Shown here one piece after another: positions 53,701 through 63,859 of a stretch of 64,000 nt of DNA. The position numbers and the translations under genes were made by a program. Positions within the stretch are counted from its first letter, which is position 1. Each line of letters starts with the position of its first letter. The notes under the pieces are model-generated. The model had not been told where the DNA came from. It did no database searches and saw nothing but the letters and a program-made list of their open reading frames with translations. Source of the DNA: Fragilaria crotonensis (lineage: Eukaryota > Bacillariophyta > Fragilariophyceae > Fragilariales > Fragilariaceae); assembly GCA_022925895.1 (NCBI GenBank), contig JAKSYS010000063.1:84965-148964 (forward strand), given 5' to 3'.

Positions 53701-55319
53701 TCATTCGATGTTGCTTTCGCGAGGCGACGGAGGCGACATCATTCTTGTGTCTAGAACTACACGTTCCGTGTCACTGCTGTTTTTGCTAACATTTGTAAGT
53801 ATGCTTGCAATGGCGTCATCAATCATCGTGTCTATGTTTCCAACTGTTGACGCCTCCGCAACTTCATGTTCAATGATACGTTCCTCCGCCAACGTTAGTT
53901 CATCAATTGCCGCCGCCAATTCTTGATTCAGCTTACGAAGTTCCAACAGGAGTACCTGGCGGTTTGGATCATCTGGGGGAGTAGCATCGATCATATACTT
54001 TGTTTCTTGGATCATGGATTGCTTCCCAGCTACCTTTTTCAAATGCATCGCTACAATGCGATCATTGACTTTCGCCTTCTTTTTCCCCTTGTCTGCAAGT
54101 CGCGACTGGGCGATGCCAGCTGCCTGGATGCATTCGCTCAGAGTGGCTGTTGGCATTGGTGGTGGTGAATTGTCGGGCTCAAATGTTCCAGTGGTAGTTC
54201 TTGTATGTCGAGAGCTTTCATCGTCGTCAACGTCGTACGAATTGCTGGAAGAGCGACGGGTTTTTTGCTTGCTTGATGCCTCCGCATCCAGTTTCCTGCG
54301 ATGAGCTCGTCCTGCGGTCCTCTTTTCAACAAGGGTACTATAGACAGGAGCAGCACTCATAAGAAGATCAGAACGATAGCACAGCATACTGTCATTTTCA
54401 ACGATGGGTCCCACCAGTGCGAATACAATATAGCCGGGAAACGTAAACATTTTAGCTGGTGCCGACACAGCAGAGGAGGCTGACATTGCGCCAGGTTGCT
54501 CCTCGGCGCTATTTCCGTTGAAAGTTCTTTCATCGGTGGCAGTCGAAGTCAACAAACCAGTTCCTCCAGGAGTACAAGCATCAGTATCAGTATGATTGCA
54601 CGATACGAGTCCGATGCCATCAGCAATGGGGTACATGTTCTCACCGTTGTCGACTGTAGCAGCAGTCGTCTCATCAGGATTCAAAATGACGTGCATTTTC
54701 TCCCGCACGTATTGTAGGTAATCATCGTGAACCATACCAGAAGGGAGATTTCCGGTTCTCGCATAATCCCTGTAGGGACTATGTTTGGACATAACACAGG
54801 CCAATGCCTTCTTGCAATTCTTCGTTATTTCTTGCGCCGAGTGAGCAATGTTCGGGCCTTGATGCGATCGTCTTGTTGAAGTTCTTGTGCGGTTCGGTTG
54901 GTGACGTTCTTCTTGCTCCTTTTCCCACTAGACAGCTTGCTTTGGAAGAGGAGGGGTAACGAAATACCCTGAGGACCGCCGACTGGAATAACAACGTGGC
55001 TGCCAAGGCAATGAAGAATTGGCTTCATTACTAGGGATGAGTGTGCGGCGATAAGGCGAGGATCCATTCCAAACGTGTCTCGGCTTTCATAAAGCGAAGA
55101 AAAAACCCCAACGCCAGTCACAAGCTGTTCCGCAAGTCCAATGGAATCCATATCGTTTGCGTCACCAAAATATTTTACTCCAATACTTGCCTCAATCATT
55201 GCTTTTGTAATTGATCCACCCTCGTGATGGCATGCCTGATAGGCAAGGAAGGCTGCAAAGCCTTGCAGTTCTTTGTGAACTGCGGTACCACCGACAAATG
55301 CTACTTCTTTGTTGTTCAT
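53701..55319 (-). pseudogene. Accessory protein of H2, frameshifted
   Basis: ATG 55319 begins MNNKEVAFVGGTAVHKELQGFAAF, homologous to H1's protein. The frame stops at TRRKK (54825). In another frame the protein continues AQEITKNCKKALACVMSKHS and YARTGNLPSGMVHDDYLQYV, then FTFPGYIVFALVGPIV and a coiled coil (IQAAGIAQSRLADKGKKKAK) to the stop at 53701. One base is missing near 54834-54841. The H1 copy is intact through this point (RSLLSRAQEHIKNGKKAL). Confidence 0.8.
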
Positions 55320-55600
55320 GGGAACTTGTTTGAAGTACCAAGGTGATGGTAGCTAATTCGGGTATTTGAGAATTATGAAAACATGTGTCGTCGTGGAGGC
55401 AGCAGATGGAAGACCAGAATTTTTGTTAAAGATATGTATCATTGTTATTTCATCATTATTGTAGGTGAACATATGTCTTGTTATGTTTCTCTTCGATAAG
55501 GGATACAAAATGACAAACTCAAAAAAACAAAAACAAAACCGTATTAAGGTCCTTTCTGGGTCAGATTTGTTTTTGTTTTGTCCTTCGATAAGGATCAGCC

Positions 55601-57961
55601 TTTTAGAACTTAGAACCGATAAAATGGCTTCGGACCACCATTTATCATTAATGCGTTAAATTTTTTTGTGCCATACACAAAACGCTCGCAGTACGTCGAA
55701 TTCGACCGGTATTTATACAAAAGTTGCTCTTTTACACACATCACACAAATAACTGACTGAGTGCTAAACGATATCTGACCTTCATTTCAAAGGAAAATCG
55801 AACTGTCAGATTCGGCTGAGAATTCTATGCTGCCCCTCGAAAATTTCACGCATCACGTTGGGCCAGCCATTTTATGACGCATTTAAGGACCAAATTTTCT
55901 TTATACTTGCCAATTAAATAGTAACTCCTATAACGTCAATATTGATCCTAAACTCATTATTATGTCAGTGGAACAAAAAATACTTGGATATGTTGGTACA
56001 GAATCTACCACAGAAGTAACGTAGCAGTAATAATTGAGATGTGGGATCATTCGGCGAATGCGTGAAAAAAATTCCTGCCAACATATACATTTTACCTCAT
56101 GTACTCATAAAATTTTATGTATGACTTAGAACCAATGCAGTGACAAACGAGGCATGAAAAGGATGCATTTTGAGAAAGATACTGTGAGTCAAAAAATGCA
56201 TTAAACTATTGGATCTAAGCCCATTGTAGACAGTACATGTTCTACAGCACCGGTTCCAATAATCCAGACCTTAACAGTGAAGTGGTCGCCTCAACAGAAT
56301 TGTGTCGGCCTTGTCAATTCTTGTCACATTATTACGTACGGTGTACTTCTACCTTGTGACGCAGAACGTGGTACTTGTTCGTGTGTTATCTCTCTATTGT
56401 TTCAATCTGCATTTTGCAGCATCATTTCGACAGAGCGTCAGAATGCGATTCGGGTGTGGGGTCACTTTAGGCCGTACGCTCATGTCAATTACTACGAATG
56501 TATCCGGATTTCATGCATCCCAAAGCATACCACCGAATACGGCGTCCAACGTGAAGGCTAACGTATGTCAAAACCATACTAAGAGACTACGTACAGTTAT
56601 CACATCTGTACTCCAAGCTCACATGACATGTCGCGGAAAGGGGGAAAACGATCAAGTCCGAACAAACCCTTCAGATCTTATCAACTTAAACATTGTAGAC
56701 AATTCAATCTGAAGAGCTAAAGCCTTTTTATAATACCAGTCATATTTGCCTGTGGATCATTGTACCGACTGTAGATCACGTTGATTGCCCTCTGGGATCT
56801 CTGCCCTGGCAAGTTGAGGACAGTAGGGAGACTCGCATAGCGCCTCAACAAATATGCGACAATGGCAGTCTTCTCCATCCAATGAAAAGAAACGATCGGG
56901 ACCGCAACTCAAGACTCCAATCGCGTCGACAACACACCCTTTTGACTTTGTTCCCATCCTTGAGCATTGCAAGTGCCCATGTCCCGTCCTCTCAAACAAT
57001 TGGCGTAGTACAAGGTAGCAAGCTTCGAACTCACCAGCATTTATAATGAAAGCCATCTTTGGCGAACAATTTTGGTGATCCCCAACAAGTCAAGTTGTAC
57101 CTGGCACTTCCCATGTTATAGTAGTAGAGGTTGCCCAGAGCAGCAGGTAGTAACCATCAAACAGCAGCATGTAAATGTGGTTCAGGCAGGCGAGCCAGTA
57201 GTCGGGATCGTAGCTTTTCTGGCAATAGACCACCCGTCCCTGAGGAATGAAGAAATCAGAGTTCAAAATAGTATTTGTTCACAAACTTCAAAATTGCGCT
57301 CGTCACTCTCTGCCGCATATCATATCGAATGATTCTGGACCACCTTGTGGGACAACAGCTGGAAGCCGAAGATCGCTTTCGGTCAAAAATGCAAGAAATC
57401 CATCACTCCCCTAGACCCACATTCCGCAAATGTACCAGACCTTTGCTGCGTTTGCTGACGCTGTGGCGTGAATCATGCACAGTAGCTATCACAGCATCAA
57501 ACTGTCAAAGATCGTACGCTCTGACCTCTCATGGCAATTTTGAGGTTCGCGGCACCAACGTATCATCAATTATACTCCAAGTAGTATCGACGGTACTTGT
57601 TACTCTTTTTGGTACACATCCTACGGATGGTACGAGTGACGCCAGTGCCAAATTGAAGCAAATTGGGATCAGAATATCCAATTCTGCATGCGCATACGTC
57701 GCATTTTGATATCATTCCGATCCCGGTACTAGCTACACAAATCTACATTCCACATATTATACAGTACTACCGTATTAATTTTCTCGCCTCTTCAAGAATC
57801 TATGCATTTATACCACTTCGGTGGTATTTTCCAGATAATACTCCAGTACCTACTACTGGTAGTAGTACGTCTAATTCAGATGGGAGTAAAAATGTATTGG
57901 AGTACCAGTACTGGTACTAGTACCCAAAAACCAGTAAATGATCAGTCGTTGTATGAAACTC
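55601..57961. other. Intergenic region between H2 and H3
   Basis: No gene is well supported. The part 55620-56300 is AT-rich with no frame. From 56280 to 57720 there are short open frames on both strands, none with a recognised domain. A 99-residue minus frame at 56757-57056 has an even Cys distribution but no homology I can name. Confidence 0.5.
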
Positions 57962-57964
57962 TTA

Positions 57965-57997
57965 GGGTGCATATTATCCGGATGAAATTTGTACTTT
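57965..57997 (+). repeat. Left terminal inverted repeat of H3
   Basis: 33 bp, identical to the inverse of 62530-62562, ending TTTGTACTTT. The TTA at 57962-57964 precedes it. Confidence 0.95.
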
Positions 57998-57999
57998 TT

Positions 58000-58064
58000 G
58001 TACTTTGTACTTTGTACTTTCGAAGTACAAAGTACAAAGTACAAAGTACAAAAAGTACAATGGG
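58000..58064. repeat. Subterminal GTACAAA palindromic array of H3
   Basis: TTTGTAC units on the left half and GTACAAA units on the right half meet at TTTCGAAG, so the region can fold on itself. The right end has comparable units near 62355-62370, 62428-62452 and 62500-62540. These are likely transposase binding sites (inference). Confidence 0.8.
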
Positions 58065-58504
58065 TCACATCCCGAAGCACCAAAATGCAATTTTGACTTT
58101 TGCAATTTCGTTTGTATAGATGTTTTGGGGTTCATCACCCAAAATCCTAACGTTAAGATGGATGCTGTACTGCGGTCGACGCCGGTAACGGTAAGTAGGG
58201 ACGGAAGTGAACATACGCATGCTGGTGAACGGGTGAGGGATGATATCGGCTCTCGAGAAGATATCTCACCCAGTTTGAGCGGGAAGTATTGAATTCCAAT
58301 GTTTCAAGTTAACTTTCCTCCAACTTTGGTGCAATATAATCCGTTGAGGTAGAACCTTCAGAAGATGACAATTGTCCCGCCCAACAAACTCAAGCCCACT
58401 CTGCTTTCACAATTGTTCCCTCCCAGAGTACTCTGTCCTCACTTTTTGGCTCAAGCACTTTGAAAGCCTTTGGCCTGCATCTCCACACACAAAATTCCAG
58501 CATC

Positions 58505-59854
58505 ATGTCATCCTCATCATTAGAATCTGATTCTATTTTGAATAGTACTGCTGGATCCGGCGATTATGATTCAGATTCTGACATTGACACTGACGATGAC
58601 AAGATGGACCATAAGAACCATCGCAAGAAACTACGCTACCTGCTATATCTTCTTCTGATTCGAAGGCAACACCTTTGCCAACGCCAACCAAAATTTGCTC
58701 CTCCAAGATTGGTATGGACTGATTATGTGTCTCAACTCGTTCAACAAAATGAATTTTCTGTCACATTCCGTATGTCACTTGTCGCTTTCAACAAGCTGGT
58801 GGACATTCTTCGGGATGATCTGGAAGTGCATCTCCATCAAGCACTCCGATCGTCAAAAAAGAATGGTCCGATTCAACCCGAATTGGTTGTTGCCATGTCC
58901 TTGCGCTGGTTGGCAGGTGGTCAATGGCAAGATATTAAAAAAGTCTACGGCGTCAGCAAAGGCCACTTCTACTATCTTCGAAGCAAGTTTATGAATGCGG
59001 TAGTTGGTTGCCCAACCCTTGAAATACGGCTACCAGATTCATCGGACATTGAAGGCTTGCAGCGTCTTGCTCTACAGTTTGAGGCCACTGCATCGTCGCC
59101 AGTTTTGATAGGATGTGTTGGAGCCTTGGATGGTTTGACGGTATTTGTTAACTCTCCCACAGCATCAGAGGCAGAGAACGTATTGGCATATTACTCAGGT
59201 CATTACAAGCATGACAGTTTAAATGTCCAGGCCCTTTCCGATTACCGGGGCAAGTTTTTATACTTTGCTGTTGCTGCGCCTGGGAGTTTTCCTGATTCGA
59301 GTGCCCTTGCCTTGACCAGATTGAAGAATTGGATTGATTCCTTGCCGTCTGGTTTTTATGTTGTGGCGGACAATGCATACATCATATCGGAACATGTTCT
59401 GGTACCATTTTCAGGAATTCAGCGACATGTTCCACAGAACAGTAGCTACAACTACTTCCTCAGCCAATTGAGGATTCGTGTGGAGCAAGCCTTTGGTCAA
59501 TTTTCTGTTAAATGGAGGATTATCCGCAAGCCATTGGAAACCAGATTAAGAACGTCCAGCATTCTTCTGTGCACATGTGCTAGGCTTCACAACTTTATAA
59601 TCGATACTGACTGGCAAGGGAATGAGGAAGTAACGTCTGCGGATGTTGTGGGAAATCTTAATGAAATTTACCGGCCAAATCTGACGCCCTTTCGTAGCCA
59701 ACCTGGAACATCCTTTCTTCGAGATATGATAGTGAAGCACATTGAAGAGAATGGATACCGACGTCCATGTTACAATCGCCTTCGCAACGATGACAGCAAT
59801 AGTACTTCGACACTATTGAATTTTGAAGAGTATGAAGCGATGCAGTTGATGTAG
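58505..59854 (+). CDS. Harbinger-type DDE transposase of H3
   Basis: Read from the ATG at 58505, 449 residues, intact. After an acidic Ser/Asp start, the helical domain has RMSLVAFNKLVDIL and a helix-turn-helix (MSLRWLAGGQWQDIKKVYGV). The DDE_4 core has Asp in VGALDGLTVFV, Asp in VVADNAYII and Glu in IRVEQAFGQFSVKWRII. It is clearly different from the H1/H2 transposases and closer to HARBI1-like proteins of the generic IS5/PIF kind. It should recognise the perfect TIRs. Confidence 0.9.
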   Translation: MSSSSLESDSILNSTAGSGDYDSDSDIDTDDDKMDHKNHRKKLRYLLYLLLIRRQHLCQRQPKFAPPRLVWTDYVSQLVQQNEFSVTFRMSLVAFNKLVDILRDDLEVHLHQALRSSKKNGPIQPELVVAMSLRWLAGGQWQDIKKVYGVSKGHFYYLRSKFMNAVVGCPTLEIRLPDSSDIEGLQRLALQFEATASSPVLIGCVGALDGLTVFVNSPTASEAENVLAYYSGHYKHDSLNVQALSDYRGKFLYFAVAAPGSFPDSSALALTRLKNWIDSLPSGFYVVADNAYIISEHVLVPFSGIQRHVPQNSSYNYFLSQLRIRVEQAFGQFSVKWRIIRKPLETRLRTSSILLCTCARLHNFIIDTDWQGNEEVTSADVVGNLNEIYRPNLTPFRSQPGTSFLRDMIVKHIEENGYRRPCYNRLRNDDSNSTSTLLNFEEYEAMQLM

Positions 59855-59889
59855 AAATGCAAACTATGCTAACGGTGTAGAATATCTTT

Positions 59890-61443
59890 TTAAACTCTCA
59901 CCGTGCGTGGGTTCCAATCATGGAAACCATTGACATCCCAAGCCCTTCCAATCAAATCCTTTGATCCCTTCACACTGAAATACGCATGATTATCCTCCGT
60001 CTGGAACGTGGTGGGAAGGGGAAGGAAGTATTCCAAGAAGGGATTATCGTCCATGAGGTTTCTCATGAATGATAGAGGCTCCGCACGGATCAAATAAAAA
60101 ACTCTCGCATCCGCAACATGATCACCCAGTGACTTGACAGCCCCGTCTTCTTTATTCACGGCAGCAACGATGTAGTATACACCATCGTAGCGATAAAGTA
60201 CCTTCTTTCCATCAGAATCAGGGAAGTAATTACTCTTCATGCGGTTGCCCTTGGATGATCGGAATACTCGAACCGGTTGCTGTTTCACAAAGCTTCTTAA
60301 CAATGCCTTAGGATGGGAATGATCACCAACGACATAAGTCAGGAAAGGAAATTTATCTTCATCGCAGGCCCGTGCCAATTTACAAACAATTAGCGATGGG
60401 CACCCAATCTCTTTGTTTCCGGAAATATTCCCATGCCCATTTCGATGTGCGTGCGAGTTGAATAAGTAGTCGCGCGAGTAACAATCTCCTTCCTCTAGCT
60501 CATTGCACATATTCCCAAACACATACTGGTTGGTGCGCACCGGAGCCTCAAGACTTGTAACACTCGAACCATGGACTCGGTTTGCCTGTGCAACGAGGGT
60601 GTGGAAGGTTGCCTCGTATAACTTGACTGTTGCCTCGGTCGCAATGTAAATGGGATGGTTGACTCCAAATTCCTTGTCAGCTGCCAAATCGGAGAGTTCC
60701 TTTAGTGCAACTCTCCATTTCTTCAAACTGGTATCAACTGCATCTGACATGGATGCTACCATTGTGACGTCAAAGGCTTCTACTGCCATCCTCTTTTTCT
60801 CCCGAATGTATTCATCCTTTGCAGCAGTACTGGATGCACTTGCAATGTCAGACTCTGCTGTGTTTCGCTCCGACGTGGAAAGAAAGCGGAGAATTGCATT
60901 GTCAGTTTCTTCCTTTGAGTTGGATGTCAGCAGTGATCCCTTGTGCTTGAATCGTTTGGCTCTTGGGGTATGGAAACCATGCATTGTCTCCTGAAGCTGT
61001 GCGGTAGCAGCAGGTAGACCAGGTACAGATGATTCAGCAAACACATCCCGACTCAACTCCGCCTTCATTAGGGACTCAATGTTTTCAGCGCCTGTTGCTG
61101 TAACCATATTGTGAAAGTAGAGTAAGTATGATTTGGAACCAACCCTGTCTTCAAATCTAGCGTGGTCCCCAGAAACAGATTTATGAGTAACATAATACTG
61201 ATGGGTGATCCATCTGATAAATTGAGCAACATCGCGACCATCAAGACAATCAAAATCTTCCGGATTCTCAAGTTCATAAAGCATGTGTGGTGTTTGAATG
61301 ACATCCAGGTAAGAGTTATCTCCCTTGTTGCCATCAGAAACACCCGCAGCAGGTTTGCCAGTATTGTTGTTGTACTGGTCAGCCATATTATCCCAAATGG
61401 ACTTGTGACGATAACCACCAACATCCAATTCTGCCCGATTCAT
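59890..61443 (-). CDS. SRA/YDG-like domain protein carried by H3
   Basis: Read from the ATG at 61443, 517 residues. Residues 308-455 resemble the SRA (SET- and RING-associated) fold: QYVFGNMCN at its start, then HRNGHGNISGNKEIGCPSLI, KALLRSFVKQQPVRVFR and VLYRYDGVYYIVAAV. The order of the GI(S/H)G, PVRV and YRYDG blocks is the family signature; the GGYEDD segment is replaced by a divergent stretch (CDEDKFPFLTYV). SRA domains bind methylated or hemimethylated cytosine, as in UHRF1 and plant SUVH. Residues 1-300 are helical with a basic stretch (PRAKRFKHKG) and no named domain. It could direct the element to methylated DNA or protect it (inference). Spacing to the transposase stop is 35 bp. Confidence 0.75.
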   Translation of the reverse strand: MNRAELDVGGYRHKSIWDNMADQYNNNTGKPAAGVSDGNKGDNSYLDVIQTPHMLYELENPEDFDCLDGRDVAQFIRWITHQYYVTHKSVSGDHARFEDRVGSKSYLLYFHNMVTATGAENIESLMKAELSRDVFAESSVPGLPAATAQLQETMHGFHTPRAKRFKHKGSLLTSNSKEETDNAILRFLSTSERNTAESDIASASSTAAKDEYIREKKRMAVEAFDVTMVASMSDAVDTSLKKWRVALKELSDLAADKEFGVNHPIYIATEATVKLYEATFHTLVAQANRVHGSSVTSLEAPVRTNQYVFGNMCNELEEGDCYSRDYLFNSHAHRNGHGNISGNKEIGCPSLIVCKLARACDEDKFPFLTYVVGDHSHPKALLRSFVKQQPVRVFRSSKGNRMKSNYFPDSDGKKVLYRYDGVYYIVAAVNKEDGAVKSLGDHVADARVFYLIRAEPLSFMRNLMDDNPFLEYFLPLPTTFQTEDNHAYFSVKGSKDLIGRAWDVNGFHDWNPRTVRV

Positions 61444-61504
61444 TTTCTTTCCAGTCGCTAAAACCAAATGTCGATTCTGTTCCGAGAACCATAAGTTGAT
61501 AATT

Positions 61505-62248
61505 CTAAAGTACGAACCAGTTTTTTGTCACGGCTTTTGGGCGGGTGGTTTTGCTTTGATACTTTGGGGCTTTCTTCCTGGGTAAATCCCCACTAGAATC
61601 GTTGGCCTTCTGCATCCCCATTCGACCAATGGAGGCATAAATATTGTCAGATGTCACGCGTGCAGCAATGAGTTGGGCCACTTCCTGTTTTTTCTTCTGT
61701 CGGTACCCCGATATCTTCTGGGATGCACAGAACAGTTGTAATTCACTTAGCAACAACTTGGAAACGGAAATACCCGCAATCGAGACAAGGGCAAGAGTAG
61801 TGTTGGCTCCATCAGGCACATTCTCCAGAACACATTGCGATAGTGTCAACTTCTTTATGAACTCTCGACGCTTGTTGGCCTTGTCTGTCCTGGTGGCAAC
61901 TGGATCCCCTGGCGTGTGACCACCATCAATAATATCCTCAAAATCCCCGTCCATCACCTGCTGAGTAACAACAGCCATACTAGGTGCGGAAACTTCTTGT
62001 CTATCAGCAGATGCAATGACACTAAGATGATGCTGGAAGTCGTCAGGGCTTTCAAAAGCCCGTTTGTGTTTAGCGAAACATGGAAAACAGGTTGTGTGAT
62101 AAAATATGCCTGCATCTTCGCACAGTTCACCACAGATGGCATGAACATTACACTGACAGGCAGGGCATGCATGTCTTCCATCAGGAGCACCAGCAGCTTT
62201 GCAGATACAAAGTTCTTTGGCAGCACAGCAATTCATTTCCATGGACAT
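61505..62248 (-). CDS. Cys-rich zinc-binding and SAP-like protein carried by H3
   Basis: The product has 247 residues from ATG 62248. The N-terminal 55 residues hold many Cys and His (CCAAKELCICKAAG, RHACPACQCNVHAICGELC, YHTTCFPC), with spacing like a PHD/RING-type treble-clef finger. Near residues 160-200, LLLSELQLFCASQKISGYRQ followed by KKKQEVAQLIAARV resembles a SAP DNA-binding motif. The C-terminus is basic (KKAPKYQSKTTRPKAVTKN). It lies 61 bp upstream of the SRA-like gene and on the same strand, so a functional unit is suggested. No exact homolog is known to me. Confidence 0.7.
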   Translation of the reverse strand: MSMEMNCCAAKELCICKAAGAPDGRHACPACQCNVHAICGELCEDAGIFYHTTCFPCFAKHKRAFESPDDFQHHLSVIASADRQEVSAPSMAVVTQQVMDGDFEDIIDGGHTPGDPVATRTDKANKRREFIKKLTLSQCVLENVPDGANTTLALVSIAGISVSKLLLSELQLFCASQKISGYRQKKKQEVAQLIAARVTSDNIYASIGRMGMQKANDSSGDLPRKKAPKYQSKTTRPKAVTKNWFVL

Positions 62249-62529
62249 GATGCAAAGTGTTTAGTTGTCGTAGCGCAGACCTGACGTACTGTAGTATGGT
62301 GCCATTTGATGATGCTCACCAGAAAGTCCTGACACAAATTCTTAATGCCACATCCCAAATTTTGCAAAAAGTACAAAAAGTACAATCCGGGTTCGCCTAA
62401 CATCGACAATGTTATTGAAAATGTTATTGTCTTTTTGTACTTTTGAAAGTACAAAACCCGGAAACAAAAGTACATTGTTTCCGGGTTGTTGTTCCGGGTT
62501 TTGTACTTTTGAAAGTACAAAAGTACAAT

Positions 62530-62562
62530 AAAGTACAAATTTCATCCGGATAATATGCACCC
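62530..62562 (-). repeat. Right terminal inverted repeat of H3
   Basis: Exact inverse of 57965-57997. TTA at 62563-62565 follows and is also the left flank of H4. Confidence 0.95.
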
Positions 62563-62565
62563 TTA

Positions 62566-63856
62566 GGCGCGTTCTTAACTCAGCAATTTTCGGGTAGGAT
62601 GCTGGTAGGATGGTAGGAGGCAACGGAGTTGATAACACCATTATAACGCTCAAATTTTTATCCTACTTCTCCATTCTCAACTCAGTTTTCCGTCCTCTCA
62701 TCCAACTTTATTTACTTAGGAAAACGACCTTGCTTCTACCTAATTAAAAGTCTATCATGTGTGACGAAGAACTCGTGTTTCATTCTCAAGGTCACCTATG
62801 TAAAATGCGAAGAAGAGTCTGAGCATTGGTACTTCCACATGTACATCTACAGATTTGATTTTTTGAAATAAAACATGCAGGGCAATGTGACGACGTCACG
62901 TTGTATGTGGTAGGATGAAAAAGCCTCCACGCCTGTTTCATCCTACCGTAGGATGCAAAATTGCCTCCTACCATCTGTTCAGGGTTTTTACGGTCGAATA
63001 ACGTCAAAAAACGAATTTAACCGAAAAATCATCCTACCCTCCTACTCCGTTCCAAAAAAAGAGTGCCATTTGATTTTCTATTAGGGTTCTCATTTGGTGT
63101 CTTTTGGTCATTTTGCTGTAGACGAGCAGTATGTTTCCACGTTTCGGCGATGCTCGCGTTGTCTCAACGGCCATTACTTAGATATAATTCCGCTAAAGTT
63201 TAAAAAATTCCGCCTATGCTGCCTGTCATACCTGTCCTTTCATTGACGCACACATTATTTACATAGGGAATGATCATTAATAAAAATATTCATGGTTTTG
63301 TCTTGACACAGTTTGAAAGACATTTACTTAGCAATATCTGAAAGTACCAAAACTGTCGTTTGCCCGGATTGAAAAATGCATTTAAGTGTTCCCTCACAAA
63401 CGGTCCTACTTGGTCGTAGACACAAACGACGCCATGTCCTGCGGCGGTTACGTTCCCGACAAAAATTTCGTCGATTTCCGTGCTTTTTGAGCTCCTTCAC
63501 CAAGCTGAAAACGAGTTTCCGACTTTTCTGCCCAGTAAGTAAGTTGTTCATTTTTGTCCTCCGAGAAGGTCTTAACTTGGGCTCAAGGTCCGTGGTGTCA
63601 CCAATCGAAACTTAAAGTCTAAAAACTAGACTAATAGATGGCTTATTTTTAACTTTTAAAACTGAGAAATGAACATTCAAACGATCGCGCTTGTATTCAA
63701 TGTTATACATGGATGTGTTCCTTTCATCACGAACAATGCAAATGACATGACGTTTCGGTGAAATGCCAGAATTTACCTTACTGTTTGGTCAAATGGCACT
63801 CTTTTTTTGGAACGGAGTACCATCCTACCCGGAAATTGCTGAGTTAAGAACGCCCC
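62566..63856. mobile_element. Non-autonomous Harbinger-like element H4
   Basis: Inverted repeats of about 36 bp with two mismatches: GGCGCGTTCTTAACTCAGC at the left, and GCTGAGTTAAGAACGCCCC at the right end. TTA flanks both sides (62563-62565, 63857-63859). There is no transposase frame. A TA-flanked MITE sits inside it. CATCCTACC words recur inside both ends. Confidence 0.88.
63045..63817. mobile_element. TA-flanked MITE inside H4
   Basis: Perfect 29-bp inverted repeats (63045-63073 and 63789-63817) start CTCCGTTCC and contain a seven-A run before GAGTGCCATTTGA. They are flanked by TA (63043-63044 and 63818-63819), suggesting a Tc1/mariner-type mobiliser. No protein frame is convincing within it. 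Confidence 0.88.
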
Positions 63857-63859
63857 TTA

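Larger units (their letters stand above)
51475..55600. mobile_element. PIF/Harbinger-type DNA transposon H2
   Basis: Terminal inverted repeats starting GGCTGATCCTTATCGAAGG then ACAAAACAAAAAC run 35 bp without mismatch (51475-51509 and 55566-55600) and continue with a few differences. TTA precedes the left end; TTT follows the right, so the target duplication is imperfect. Contents are a transposase (+) and the accessory protein (-, frameshifted). The orientation is opposite to H1, and the left end follows directly after H1. Confidence 0.88.
57965..62562. mobile_element. PIF/Harbinger-type DNA transposon H3 with SRA-like cargo
   Basis: The 33-bp terminal inverted repeats (57965-57997 and 62530-62562), starting GGGTGCATATTATCCGGATG, are perfect. 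They are flanked by TTA at 57962-57964 and 62563-62565, the expected Harbinger target. Subterminal palindromic GTACAAA/TTTGTAC arrays lie inside both ends. Contents are a transposase (+), an SRA-like protein (-) and a Cys-rich plus SAP-like protein (-). All frames are intact, so it may be functional. Confidence 0.93.

Noticed and set aside
56757-57056. A 99-residue Cys-containing minus-strand frame
   Set aside because: No motif spacing fits a known zinc finger or secreted Cys-rich family, and no flanking exon can be joined. Kept only as a note in the gap entry.
57275-57709. A 144-residue plus-strand frame
   Set aside because: Low-similarity sequence with no domain. Overlapping frames of similar length exist on other frames.
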